A program made the position numbers and the translations under genes. The notes under the pieces were generated by a model. It was not told the origin of the DNA. It did not search any database and was given only the letters and a program-made list of their open reading frames with translations. From Pontibacterium sp049599735 (lineage in GTDB: Bacteria > Pseudomonadota > Gammaproteobacteria > Pseudomonadales > Balneatricaceae), in the NCBI GenBank assembly GCA_049599735.1, contig JBMYOX010000003.1, positions 1 through 64,000 of the forward strand: a DNA stretch of 64,000 bases. The letters are read 5' to 3'. Position 1 is the first letter of the stretch. Every line of letters begins with the position of its first letter. This document shows positions 26,780-33,530 of the stretch, one piece after another.

Positions 26780-26795
26780 CTGTATAAAAACACAG
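26780..26795 (+). promoter_or_regulatory. LexA (SOS) operator of recN
   Basis: CTGTATAAAAACACAG fits the consensus CTGT-N8-ACAG exactly. It lies 11 bases before the recN start codon, so LexA bound here would block transcription or initiation of recN. Confidence 0.87.
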
Positions 26796-26806
26796 GCAAA
26801 AGAAAA

Positions 26807-28474
26807 ATGCTGAATCAGATAACCATCCGCGACTATGCCATTGTTGATGAGCTTGATCTGGAACTTCAATCCGGCATGACCGTTGTCAGCGGCGAAACCG
26901 GCGCAGGTAAATCGATTATGCTGGACGCGCTTGGCCTCACTCTGGGCAATCGTGCAGACAGCGGCACGGTACGCACAGGTGCAGAACGGGCCGAGGTTAC
27001 CGCCAGCTTTGATATCACCGGTATTCCCGAGGCTAAAGCCTGGCTGGCCAGCCAGGAACTGGAGCAGGATAACGACTGTATATTACGCCGGGTGATTACC
27101 CGCGAGGGCCGCTCGCGCTGCTATATCAATAACCGCCCCAGCCCGATTGGCGCCGTACGGGAACTGAGCCAGCACCTGATTGATATTCATGGCCAGCACG
27201 AACACCAACGCCTGTTAAAAACAGAACACCACCGCCTGCTGCTCGACCAGTATGCAGGCAGCACCCACCTGGCAAACAAAGTACAGACGGCATTTAACCA
27301 GTGGCGCAAACTGGACAGGCAACGGGAACGACTCAGTAACCAAAACGATGAACAAAGCGCCCATATTCAGCTGCTTAGCTACCAGATAGAAGAACTTAAT
27401 CAATTAAATCCACTCGAAGGCGAACTAAAACAACTGGAACAGGAACACAAACAACTGGCTAATGCCGGTGATATTTTACAGACCGGCCACCAGTTAATGC
27501 TCCTGACACGGGATGGCGAGCAGAACAACTGCCTGGCCCTGATCAGTCAGTGCCAGCAACTGCTGGGTAACCTGACAAAAAATTCACAGCTCGAACAGGT
27601 CAACGAGATGATGAATAGCGCACAAATCCAGATTGATGAAGCCGCCAGTGAATTAAGCCACTATTTAGACAGTGTGGAAATTAATCCAACCCGTCAACAT
27701 GAAGTCGAGGAGCGGCTATCCAGCCTCTACGAGATGGCCCGCAAACACAAAGTCAAAGCAGAAGAACTCTCAGAACTCCACCAGAACCTGATAAATGAGC
27801 TGGCCGATTTGCAATGCACCGATGAAACCCTGGAAGCCCTTGAACAAGAAGTCGCTGATGCACTAACGCATTATTTGAAGGCAGCAACTCAGCTAAGCCG
27901 TGTACGCACAAAAGCAACCCGAAAACTGAACAAAGCCGTTGATCATCAGCTTCACAAGCTGGGCATGAATTCGGCAAGTTTTATCGTGCAGCTCAGCCCC
28001 TGTGCTGAAACCTCATACAGCCCACAAGGGCTGGAAGATGTGGAGTTTCTTATCAGCACCAATAAAGGCCAGCAAGCACGCCCGCTGGCTAAGATAGCTT
28101 CCGGCGGTGAGCTGTCCCGTATCAGCCTGGCGATTCAGGTGATTACCGCACAAACCTCCAGCACACCCAGTCTGATTTTTGACGAAGTGGATGTAGGCAT
28201 CGGCGGTGCTATTGCAGAAGTAGTGGGTCGCCTGATGCGACAACTGGGTGAGCAGGCACAAATTCTCTGTGTCACTCACCAGCCTCAGGTTGCCTCTCAG
28301 GGCCACCAGCATCTGTTTGTCAGCAAAAAAGCTGGCAAAGCCCATACAGTGACACGCATTCACCGCCTGCACGAACCAGAGCGTGTTCAGGAAGTTGCCC
28401 GTATGCTCGGCGGTATCGATATTACCGAGCGTTCAGTCGAACATGCACGGGAAATGCTCGGACTCTCCCATTAA
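26807..28474 (+). CDS. recN: DNA repair protein RecN
   Basis: SMC-like ATPase acting in double-strand break repair. It has the Walker A GETGAGKS (29-36), long coiled coils in the middle (about 155-360), signature ASGGELSRISLAIQ and Walker B SLIFDEVDVGIGG near the C-terminus. 555 residues. It is controlled by the LexA box directly upstream, and ends before a strong terminator shared with fur. The pairing recN next to grpE is common in gammaproteobacteria. Confidence 0.97.
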   Translation: MLNQITIRDYAIVDELDLELQSGMTVVSGETGAGKSIMLDALGLTLGNRADSGTVRTGAERAEVTASFDITGIPEAKAWLASQELEQDNDCILRRVITREGRSRCYINNRPSPIGAVRELSQHLIDIHGQHEHQRLLKTEHHRLLLDQYAGSTHLANKVQTAFNQWRKLDRQRERLSNQNDEQSAHIQLLSYQIEELNQLNPLEGELKQLEQEHKQLANAGDILQTGHQLMLLTRDGEQNNCLALISQCQQLLGNLTKNSQLEQVNEMMNSAQIQIDEAASELSHYLDSVEINPTRQHEVEERLSSLYEMARKHKVKAEELSELHQNLINELADLQCTDETLEALEQEVADALTHYLKAATQLSRVRTKATRKLNKAVDHQLHKLGMNSASFIVQLSPCAETSYSPQGLEDVEFLISTNKGQQARPLAKIASGGELSRISLAIQVITAQTSSTPSLIFDEVDVGIGGAIAEVVGRLMRQLGEQAQILCVTHQPQVASQGHQHLFVSKKAGKAHTVTRIHRLHEPERVQEVARMLGGIDITERSVEHAREMLGLSH

Positions 28475-28524
28475 ACCAGAACGACAAGCCAACGCACAAA
28501 AGACAACAACATAAAATCCAGACA

Positions 28525-28557
28525 CAAAAAAGCCGACATCTGATGTCGGCTTTATTT
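28525..28557. terminator. Terminator between recN and fur
   Basis: Stem AGCCGACATC/GATGTCGGCT, with A run before and T-rich run after. Convergent recN and fur both end here. Confidence 0.9.
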
Positions 28558-28579
28558 AAAGACAGCAGGCCTGCCTGTA

Positions 28580-29005
28580 TTAACTATCTTCGCAGCCATC
28601 TCTGCAAATACCATACAGGTACAAAGTACGGTCGGTTACAGTAAAGCCCAGGTCTTCTGCAATCTGATGCTGACGACGTGTCAGCTCGGCATCAGAAAAC
28701 TCGGCAACTTTGCCACATTTCACACAAACCACATGATCATGCTGGTCGTCACGGGCCAGCTCAAAAACGGAATGACCACCTTCAAAATGATGACGGGATA
28801 CCAACCCCGCTGTCTCAAACTGAGTCAGCACACGGTAAACCGTGGCAAGACCCACATCGTCATCAGCAGACATTAAGAGCTTATAGATATCTTCTGCACT
28901 AAAATGCTGACCTGCATTTGCCTGCTCAAGAATCTGGTAAATTTTGACACGCGGCAGCGTAACTTTAAGTCCGGCTTTACGCAGTTCCTGATTTTCGATT
29001 GCCAT
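28580..29005 (-). CDS. fur: Ferric uptake regulator Fur
   Basis: Fe2+-dependent repressor of iron uptake genes. The winged-helix N-terminal domain carries LRKAGLKVTLPRVKI and DVGLATVYRVLTQFETAGLV; the metal-binding segment has HFEGGHSVFEL and DDQHDHVVCVKCGKVAEF, with CxxC present. The C-terminus CRDGCEDS provides another cysteine pair. 141 residues. Divergent from bamE, with a Fur-box-like palindrome between them. Confidence 0.97.
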   Translation of the reverse strand: MAIENQELRKAGLKVTLPRVKIYQILEQANAGQHFSAEDIYKLLMSADDDVGLATVYRVLTQFETAGLVSRHHFEGGHSVFELARDDQHDHVVCVKCGKVAEFSDAELTRRQHQIAEDLGFTVTDRTLYLYGICRDGCEDS

Positions 29006-29027
29006 AATAATTCTCTATGCGGTTCCT

Positions 29028-29058
29028 AACACGGAATGATAGACTCATTATCCGTGTT
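29028..29058. promoter_or_regulatory. Imperfect palindrome with Fur-box-like core between fur and bamE
   Basis: Arms AACACGGA (29028-29035) and TCCGTGTT (29051-29058) flank a core ATGA-TAGAC-TCAT-TA. The core AATGATA and TCATTATC match halves of the Fur consensus, with a spacer longer by a base or two. It is well placed for autoregulation of fur, though a simple hairpin is possible. Confidence 0.5.
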
Positions 29059-29086
29059 TAAAGATGAAAGTGGAAGCCAGAATCAA

Positions 29087-29419
29087 ATGCAAAAACTCCT
29101 TGTTAGCATTGCCCTTATGACCCTTTTGGCAGGCTGTTCCGGATTCCCGGGTGTGTACAAGATCGATGTCCGGCAAGGTAATATTATCACCCAGGACATG
29201 GTTGATCAGTTACGTCCTGGCATGACAAAAAACCAGGTCTTGTTTGTGCTCGGCACCCCGCTTCTGGCTGATACCTTTCACAAAGACCGCTGGGACTATG
29301 TTTACAGCCTGCAGGAAGGCAAAGGTGATTACACCCGCAAACAGTTCACCGTCTTCTTTAAAGATGGCACACTGGCCTCCACCGAAGGCGATTACCGCCC
29401 AAACACCGACAAAAAGTAA
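29087..29419 (+). CDS. bamE: Outer membrane assembly lipoprotein BamE
   Basis: Component of the BAM complex that inserts beta-barrel proteins. Lipoprotein signal peptide with lipobox LLAGC (about residues 12-16), then GVYKIDVRQGNIITQDMVDQL, GMTKNQVLFVLGTPLLADTF and DRWDYVYSLQEGKG, all typical of BamE/OmlA/SmpA. I choose the ATG at 29087 (MQKLLVS) with GGAAG upstream. 110 residues. Divergent from fur, a pairing also found in Pseudomonas. Confidence 0.96.
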   Translation: MQKLLVSIALMTLLAGCSGFPGVYKIDVRQGNIITQDMVDQLRPGMTKNQVLFVLGTPLLADTFHKDRWDYVYSLQEGKGDYTRKQFTVFFKDGTLASTEGDYRPNTDKK

Positions 29420-29429
29420 CAGGTAAAAC

Positions 29430-29753
29430 CTAATCAGACGCTGTGTTGTCAGCGTCTTTTGCCGCTTTTTGTGCTTTCATTTTAGCCGCACGCTTTGCCC
29501 GTACTTCTTTAGGGTCGGCAATCAGCGGCCGGTATAACTCAACCCGCTGCCCTTCTTTTAATGCCACTTCTTTAGGATTGCGGATTGCCTTCCCAAAAAT
29601 CCCCATCGGAATGGTTTCCGGGTCAATTTCCGGAAATACCGCCACAATGCCCGACTTTACCACCGCCTCATAGGCCGTACAGCCTTCCTCAACATCCAAT
29701 GCGATTATTTTCTGCACATCGGGCAATGCATAAGCCACTTCTACATGGATCAT
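29430..29753 (-). CDS. rnfH: RnfH/UPF0125 ubiquitin-like protein
   Basis: About 107 residues with a beta-grasp fold; MIHVEVAYALPDVQKII, PMGIFGKAIRNPKEVALKEGQRVELYRPL are family hallmarks, followed by a Lys/Ala-rich tail. It belongs to the ratAB (pasTI) locus: RatB/RnfH was once taken as the antitoxin of RatA, but that view is contested. It is 11 bases downstream of ratA. Confidence 0.93.
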   Translation of the reverse strand: MIHVEVAYALPDVQKIIALDVEEGCTAYEAVVKSGIVAVFPEIDPETIPMGIFGKAIRNPKEVALKEGQRVELYRPLIADPKEVRAKRAAKMKAQKAAKDADNTASD

Positions 29754-29767
29754 CACTCTATTCCTGA

Positions 29768-30199
29768 CTAGTCGTAAATAGCATCGGCACGCACAACAAA
29801 GGCATCAACCATCGTAGTGGCCGCCTGATTAAAGACCTTACCCATCGCCAACGAGGTTAACTTCCCGGAAAAATCAAACGCCAGTGACAAGCTCACTTTA
29901 CTCGCCTCATCGCTGAGTGCCTTAAATTGCCAAACACCGGATAACATTGAAAACGGCCCATCGACCAGCGCAATGGTCATTTCCACCGGCCGGGATAACT
30001 GATTGCGGGTCGTAAAATGATACTTCAGCCCACCCTTTGATAAATACAAGGTTGCCTCCAGCTCATCCTCCGTACGACTGATCACTTCAACCGAAGCACA
30101 CCAGGGCAAAAACTCCGGGTAGCGTTCCACATCATTCACCAGATCAAACATCTGTTCTGCGCTATGCAGTACCAATGCGCTACGGTCAACCTGTGTCAT
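29768..30199 (-). CDS. ratA: RatA/COQ10-like START-domain protein
   Basis: 143-residue polyketide cyclase/START-type lipid-binding protein: AEQMFDLVNDVERYPEFLPWC, the membrane-ligand pocket region and the terminal helix VFNQAATTMVDAFV. Called RatA (PasT) in E. coli, where it was reported as a ribosome-association inhibitor or persistence factor; its relatives bind coenzyme Q. The biochemical role here is not certain. Divergent from smpB. Confidence 0.93.
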   Translation of the reverse strand: MTQVDRSALVLHSAEQMFDLVNDVERYPEFLPWCASVEVISRTEDELEATLYLSKGGLKYHFTTRNQLSRPVEMTIALVDGPFSMLSGVWQFKALSDEASKVSLSLAFDFSGKLTSLAMGKVFNQAATTMVDAFVVRADAIYD

Positions 30200-30326
30200 C
30201 TTGCAGCCTCTAAAAACAGTTCGCGTCGATTATACGTGTTTCAGGCGCATTTTCATCCGCACGAACTGAGGTCTGAAGCACCACGCTGCTTTCCTTGCCC
30301 GCAAGGGCTCTATATAATCGCGGGCT

Positions 30327-30803
30327 ATGGCAAAGAAGAAAAAATCTCAAAACAACAGCTCCACCATCTGTCAAAATAAAAAAGCCCGCCACGAATATAC
30401 CATTTCGGATAAATTCGAAGCCGGCCTTTCTCTGACAGGATGGGAAGTCAAAAGCCTTCGCGAAGGCCGGGCGCAACTTGTCGACTCTTACGTAATAATC
30501 AAAAACGGAGAGGCGTGGCTTGTTGGTGCCCATATGACACCTTTAAAAACCGCCTGCACACATGTTGTAGCAGACCCGACCCGCGATCGGAAACTGCTGT
30601 TACACGCCCGCGAAATCAGTAGATTGATCGAGTCAGTACAGGCCAAAGGCTTTACCTGTGTCGCCCTCTCCCTTTATTGGAAAGGCAACAAGATCAAGTG
30701 TGAAATTGCACTGGTAAAAGGCAAACAATTACACGACAAGCGCGCCACTGAAAAAGACCGCGACTGGTCCCGACAGAAACAACGTGTTCTGGCTGAAAAG
30801 TAA
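30327..30803 (+). CDS. smpB: SsrA-binding protein SmpB
   Basis: Partner of tmRNA in rescue of stalled ribosomes. CQNKKARHEYTISDKFEAGL, LTGWEVKSLREGRAQL and the basic C-terminal tail (KRATEKDRDWSRQKQRVL) are typical. 158 residues. The gene encoding its partner RNA, ssrA, starts 41 bases downstream, the usual arrangement. Confidence 0.98.
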   Translation: MAKKKKSQNNSSTICQNKKARHEYTISDKFEAGLSLTGWEVKSLREGRAQLVDSYVIIKNGEAWLVGAHMTPLKTACTHVVADPTRDRKLLLHAREISRLIESVQAKGFTCVALSLYWKGNKIKCEIALVKGKQLHDKRATEKDRDWSRQKQRVLAEK

Positions 30804-30844
30804 TTAGCACTTCGCCGGATTCCTGGGCTATAATGCCCGGCTCT
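30804..30844 (+). promoter_or_regulatory. Promoter of ssrA
   Basis: A perfect -10 hexamer TATAAT (30829-30834) lies 10 bases before the tmRNA 5' end. A weak -35 (TTAGCA, 30804-30809) precedes it by 19 bases. It sits immediately after the smpB stop. Confidence 0.65.
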
Positions 30845-31201
30845 GGGGGTGACTTGGCTTCGACGCCGATTACAAAACCTTCGGTGCATGCCGTGAGTGT
30901 AGTGAATCACGTAAATAAATTACTACAAAGTTATAGTTGCTAACGACGATAACTACGCACTAGCAGCATAAGCCTGCTACGCCACACTCTCAGGTGTCTG
31001 TAACTAGGAGGTTCGTGGTGTCATTCGAGACAGAATCGCCCGGAAGCTTTGTCTCAAGCTGAACGGTTAAAACTAAAGAGGCTCGCCCTAAACGCCCTGA
31101 CCTTCGGGCCGTGCCGGGTTAACTTAATAGAAGTGTCTAAGCATGTAGATCCGGTGGCAGCGGATTGGCGGACGCGGGTTCGAAACCCGCCACCTCCACC
31201 A
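30845..31201 (+). ncRNA. ssrA: Transfer-messenger RNA (tmRNA)
   Basis: One-piece tmRNA of 357 bases. The 5' end GGGGGUGACUUGG pairs with the 3' CACCUCC segment (G-U pair at the third position), with ACCA encoded at the end. The T arm GGGTTCGAAACCC is visible. The reading frame resumes at GCT (30939) and encodes (A)ANDDNYALAA before TAA at 30969-30971, one residue different from E. coli (ANDENYALAA). It rescues stalled ribosomes together with SmpB. The 3' end is a known integration site for genetic islands. Confidence 0.97.
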
Positions 31202-31215
31202 AACACCATAGAATA

Positions 31216-31240
31216 AGACGTCCTCGGGCGTCTTTTTTTA
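31216..31240 (+). terminator. Terminator of ssrA
   Basis: AGACG...CGTCT stem followed by seven T. It lies 15 bases after the CCA end of tmRNA. Confidence 0.85.
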
Positions 31241-31690
31241 TGTCTGAAACCAGTGAATTTCCTAGCCTCCACTCCTGCTATCGTTCCTATGGTGTCTTAT
31301 GCGTTCTTAGCAGATGCCCCCGACCTAAGGGGTATATTTAGGGGTACATTCCACACCAAAAACCCTGTACCCCCAGCTCACGGGAAGGATACTGAGGTGA
31401 CGCTGACTCATAAGGGGTTATACTCAGGTTTCACGGCCCCACCCTTTGGTGAAAAAACGGGCACTTTGAAGGAGTGGAACCTGATGCACAGAATAAAAAT
31501 GCTCTACGATGGCGGTAACGGTCTATCTTTCCGTTTAACGATCCTACAGATGCTATTTTCTTCTTCACCTGATTACCGATCAATGCGCTGGCAGGTTATT
31601 GGCATGCCAATACACCTGGCTGTACAACCCTACTATTCATGTATGATACGATCAAAACGTCCTGAATAATTGATCGAACGCGTCTATTTC
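31241..31690. other. Non-coding start of the ssrA-linked island
   Basis: No convincing gene. It carries GGGGTA repeats (GGGGTATAT and GGGGTACATT near 31329-31352) and an inverted CTGTACCCCC near 31365-31375, and a 9-base inverted repeat of ACACCATAG (31203-31211) with CTATGGTGT (31287-31295). The frame from 31253 to 31669 is open but has no ribosome site or recognisable protein motif. The repeats could be remnants of integrase arm sites. Confidence 0.5.
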
Positions 31691-31861
31691 TTATACGCCT
31701 AAGCCTGCTTCCTTCCCATATACATTCCATTGGGAAACCGTGCTTTGTACCTGATAGAGAAAACCATCAGGGCGTTTAATATCTGCGATAACCGCCACGG
31801 CGTACAGCGCTTCACGTGTGAGGGCCTGGGTATTTCCGCCGATGTGCAGATTCAAAAAATT
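31691..31861 (-). pseudogene. 3' fragment of a hipA-like toxin gene
   Basis: In the minus strand a frame ends at the TAA at 31691-31693 and encodes 56 residues that resemble the HipA-family C-terminus: LNLHIGGNTQALTREALYAV corresponds to the family block with NGK...ITRxDLLALA, and VQSTVSQWNVYGKEAGL to the closing helix with W and 'AG'. Only the end of the gene is left; no start codon, kinase catalytic residues or HipB partner is present nearby. This is by eye, from memory of the family. Confidence 0.5.
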
Positions 31862-31893
31862 CGACCAACCACAAACAGAAAGGAATCTGAAAT

Positions 31894-32166
31894 ATGGAAT
31901 ATATACTGATAGCCGCCGCTGTGCTCGCAGCCTTAATTATCGGGTACTACCGCGCCTGTAAACCAGCGCCACCGCCTGTGGAACAGAAGACTGATGAGCC
32001 TGAAACTAAAATTATCTGCTTCTCTACGATTGCTGACGATGGAAACATCATGCGTATACAACGGGTGATCAGGGCCGATGCCGATGTTCCAACGATGAGC
32101 GAAGCTTATGCTGAGCACCTCAGGAATGAGGCCATGTCTGAATCTTCCCGGCAAGAGAAAGATTAG
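31894..32166 (+). CDS. Small membrane-anchored protein, unrecognised
   Basis: 90 residues beginning MEYILIAAAVLAALIIGYY, one N-terminal hydrophobic helix (about 4-20), then a proline-rich CKPAPPPVEQK linker and a polar C-terminus with no family match I recall. A good ribosome site (AAGGA) lies 9 bases before the ATG. It sits between the hipA-like fragment and the end of the Wadjet operon, on the opposite strand, so it may be island cargo. Confidence 0.6.
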   Translation: MEYILIAAAVLAALIIGYYRACKPAPPPVEQKTDEPETKIICFSTIADDGNIMRIQRVIRADADVPTMSEAYAEHLRNEAMSESSRQEKD

Positions 32167-32283
32167 GATAAAGATTAATTATTTTATCTGAGCATAAAAT
32201 GACACGGTACGCGCTGCCTGGGTATCAGCCTCTTAAGCAAGTGACCCGTCAGGCATCAAACCAACCCGTACTGTGAATACCCG

Positions 32284-32316
32284 CAAAAAACAACCGGAGC
32301 GGGCTACCGCCCCGGT
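32284..32316 (-). terminator. Terminator after the jetABCD operon
   Basis: On the minus strand a stem of ACCGG-(C)-GCGG pairing with CCGC-CCGGT (one mismatch, GCTA loop region) is followed by six T. It lies just after the jetD stop. Confidence 0.75.
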
Positions 32317-32324
32317 CAGCGAGT

Positions 32325-33512
32325 TCAGTCATTAAAGCGCCAGGCCCGTAACTTATCCCGGATAAAATCCGGTGACAGGCGTTCCTGCTCTAATCTTGAG
32401 TTCAGATGTTGACCATTTTTTAATCCGTTAAACAACTGTATTTCTGATTCAGTCAGGTGCATCGGGCATTGCGGTACCGGTTCGGGTTCTGTGACCCTGC
32501 GGGTTTCATGGGCGCGCAGGGTAATATCGTCCATCATCAGGGCTTCAACCCCGGCACATTTTTCCCGCACATCACTCAGAATCGACAAACCCCAGGTATC
32601 AATATCACCCCAATAGGCAACCCGTTTGGTGTTAAGCCAGTCGGCATCCATCCAGGCGACATGCTTTCCACCACCAAAAACAGCAATGGTATCGTCTAAC
32701 GCAGGCAAGCCAAGTCCTGACTGCATATTTTCAACCACCAGAATATGACCCGCCGGTAGTTCATGCTCCCGTAAAACATCAGTGGGCAGTTGCAGTATCG
32801 GCAGGCCCGCCAACGCTGCGCGGCTGTTATCACATAATGGCCGCACACTTAACCAGCCTTTCGGGTTTTCAGAACAGCCCAGCCAGGCATGTAATCCACC
32901 GGCCTCAGCAACGTCATTGTTATGCAGGTGATTTAACAGGTCGGTGATCAGTGCCTGATACTGCTCTGCAAATTTGGTATCAACTCCCACTAAAGGCAAA
33001 GCTCTGAGGTATTGTCCGGCCCCCATTCCGGCATATAACTGTTCAAGCAGCCGAACCATCCGTATTGCATCGGCGGGTGTCATCAACTCGACGGTTGCCA
33101 AATGCTTAACCAGTGCAGGGTATATATTTTGATTAAACGCCAGCAACGGTGACATAGTTTCGGCCCACTTCCGGCTGCGCTGCTGCGCCTCTTCACCCAC
33201 ACACTCAATCAGTTCTTTAATGTTATTCAGCTGAAAATAACAGGGGACAGACTGTTCCGATAAAGTACGCCAGGTGCGCGACTCCCATTGCACAGCAGAC
33301 TGAGGTTCACAGGCCCGCCACTGTGCAACAAACGTTTGAAAGTGTGCCATATCCTGAAGTGCAGCACGGCCCGAGGGTGGTAGCAGGGAAACCCGGATTG
33401 GAAACGCCCGCTGACCGAGCAAACGTCCTTTAAGATTCGCTTCCTGATGCCATTCCCGTGCAGTGATCAGCGCTTTCACAGCCCCTGGCAAGCGTCCCCA
33501 TGATTGTTTCAT
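32325..33512 (-). CDS. jetD: Wadjet protein JetD (DUF3322/DUF2220, TOPRIM-type nuclease)
   Basis: Fourth subunit of the Wadjet complex, the nuclease that cuts extruded plasmid DNA. The N-terminal DUF3322 domain (about residues 1-190) is followed by a DUF2220/TOPRIM-like domain: VVENMQSG with the acidic residue E261, a YWGDIDTWG motif with the DxD pair (303-305), and GGKHVAWMD between. 395 residues is a typical length. It is related to topoisomerase VI A subunits. Position 18 bases after jetC on the same strand and last in the operon is the standard order A-B-C-D. Confidence 0.9.
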   Translation of the reverse strand: MKQSWGRLPGAVKALITAREWHQEANLKGRLLGQRAFPIRVSLLPPSGRAALQDMAHFQTFVAQWRACEPQSAVQWESRTWRTLSEQSVPCYFQLNNIKELIECVGEEAQQRSRKWAETMSPLLAFNQNIYPALVKHLATVELMTPADAIRMVRLLEQLYAGMGAGQYLRALPLVGVDTKFAEQYQALITDLLNHLHNNDVAEAGGLHAWLGCSENPKGWLSVRPLCDNSRAALAGLPILQLPTDVLREHELPAGHILVVENMQSGLGLPALDDTIAVFGGGKHVAWMDADWLNTKRVAYWGDIDTWGLSILSDVREKCAGVEALMMDDITLRAHETRRVTEPEPVPQCPMHLTESEIQLFNGLKNGQHLNSRLEQERLSPDFIRDKLRAWRFND

Positions 33513-33530
33513 CGTGTCATTGCGGCCTGA

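Noticed and set aside
30295..30318. TATAAT-like promoter directly before smpB
   Set aside because: TATAAT (30313-30318) is only 9 bases from the start codon and the TTGCCC upstream is too close to be a -35 element.
31253..31669. Open frame of 138 codons after ssrA
   Set aside because: No ribosome site and no protein motif; a short DGGNGL stretch recalls integrase N-termini but nothing around it agrees.
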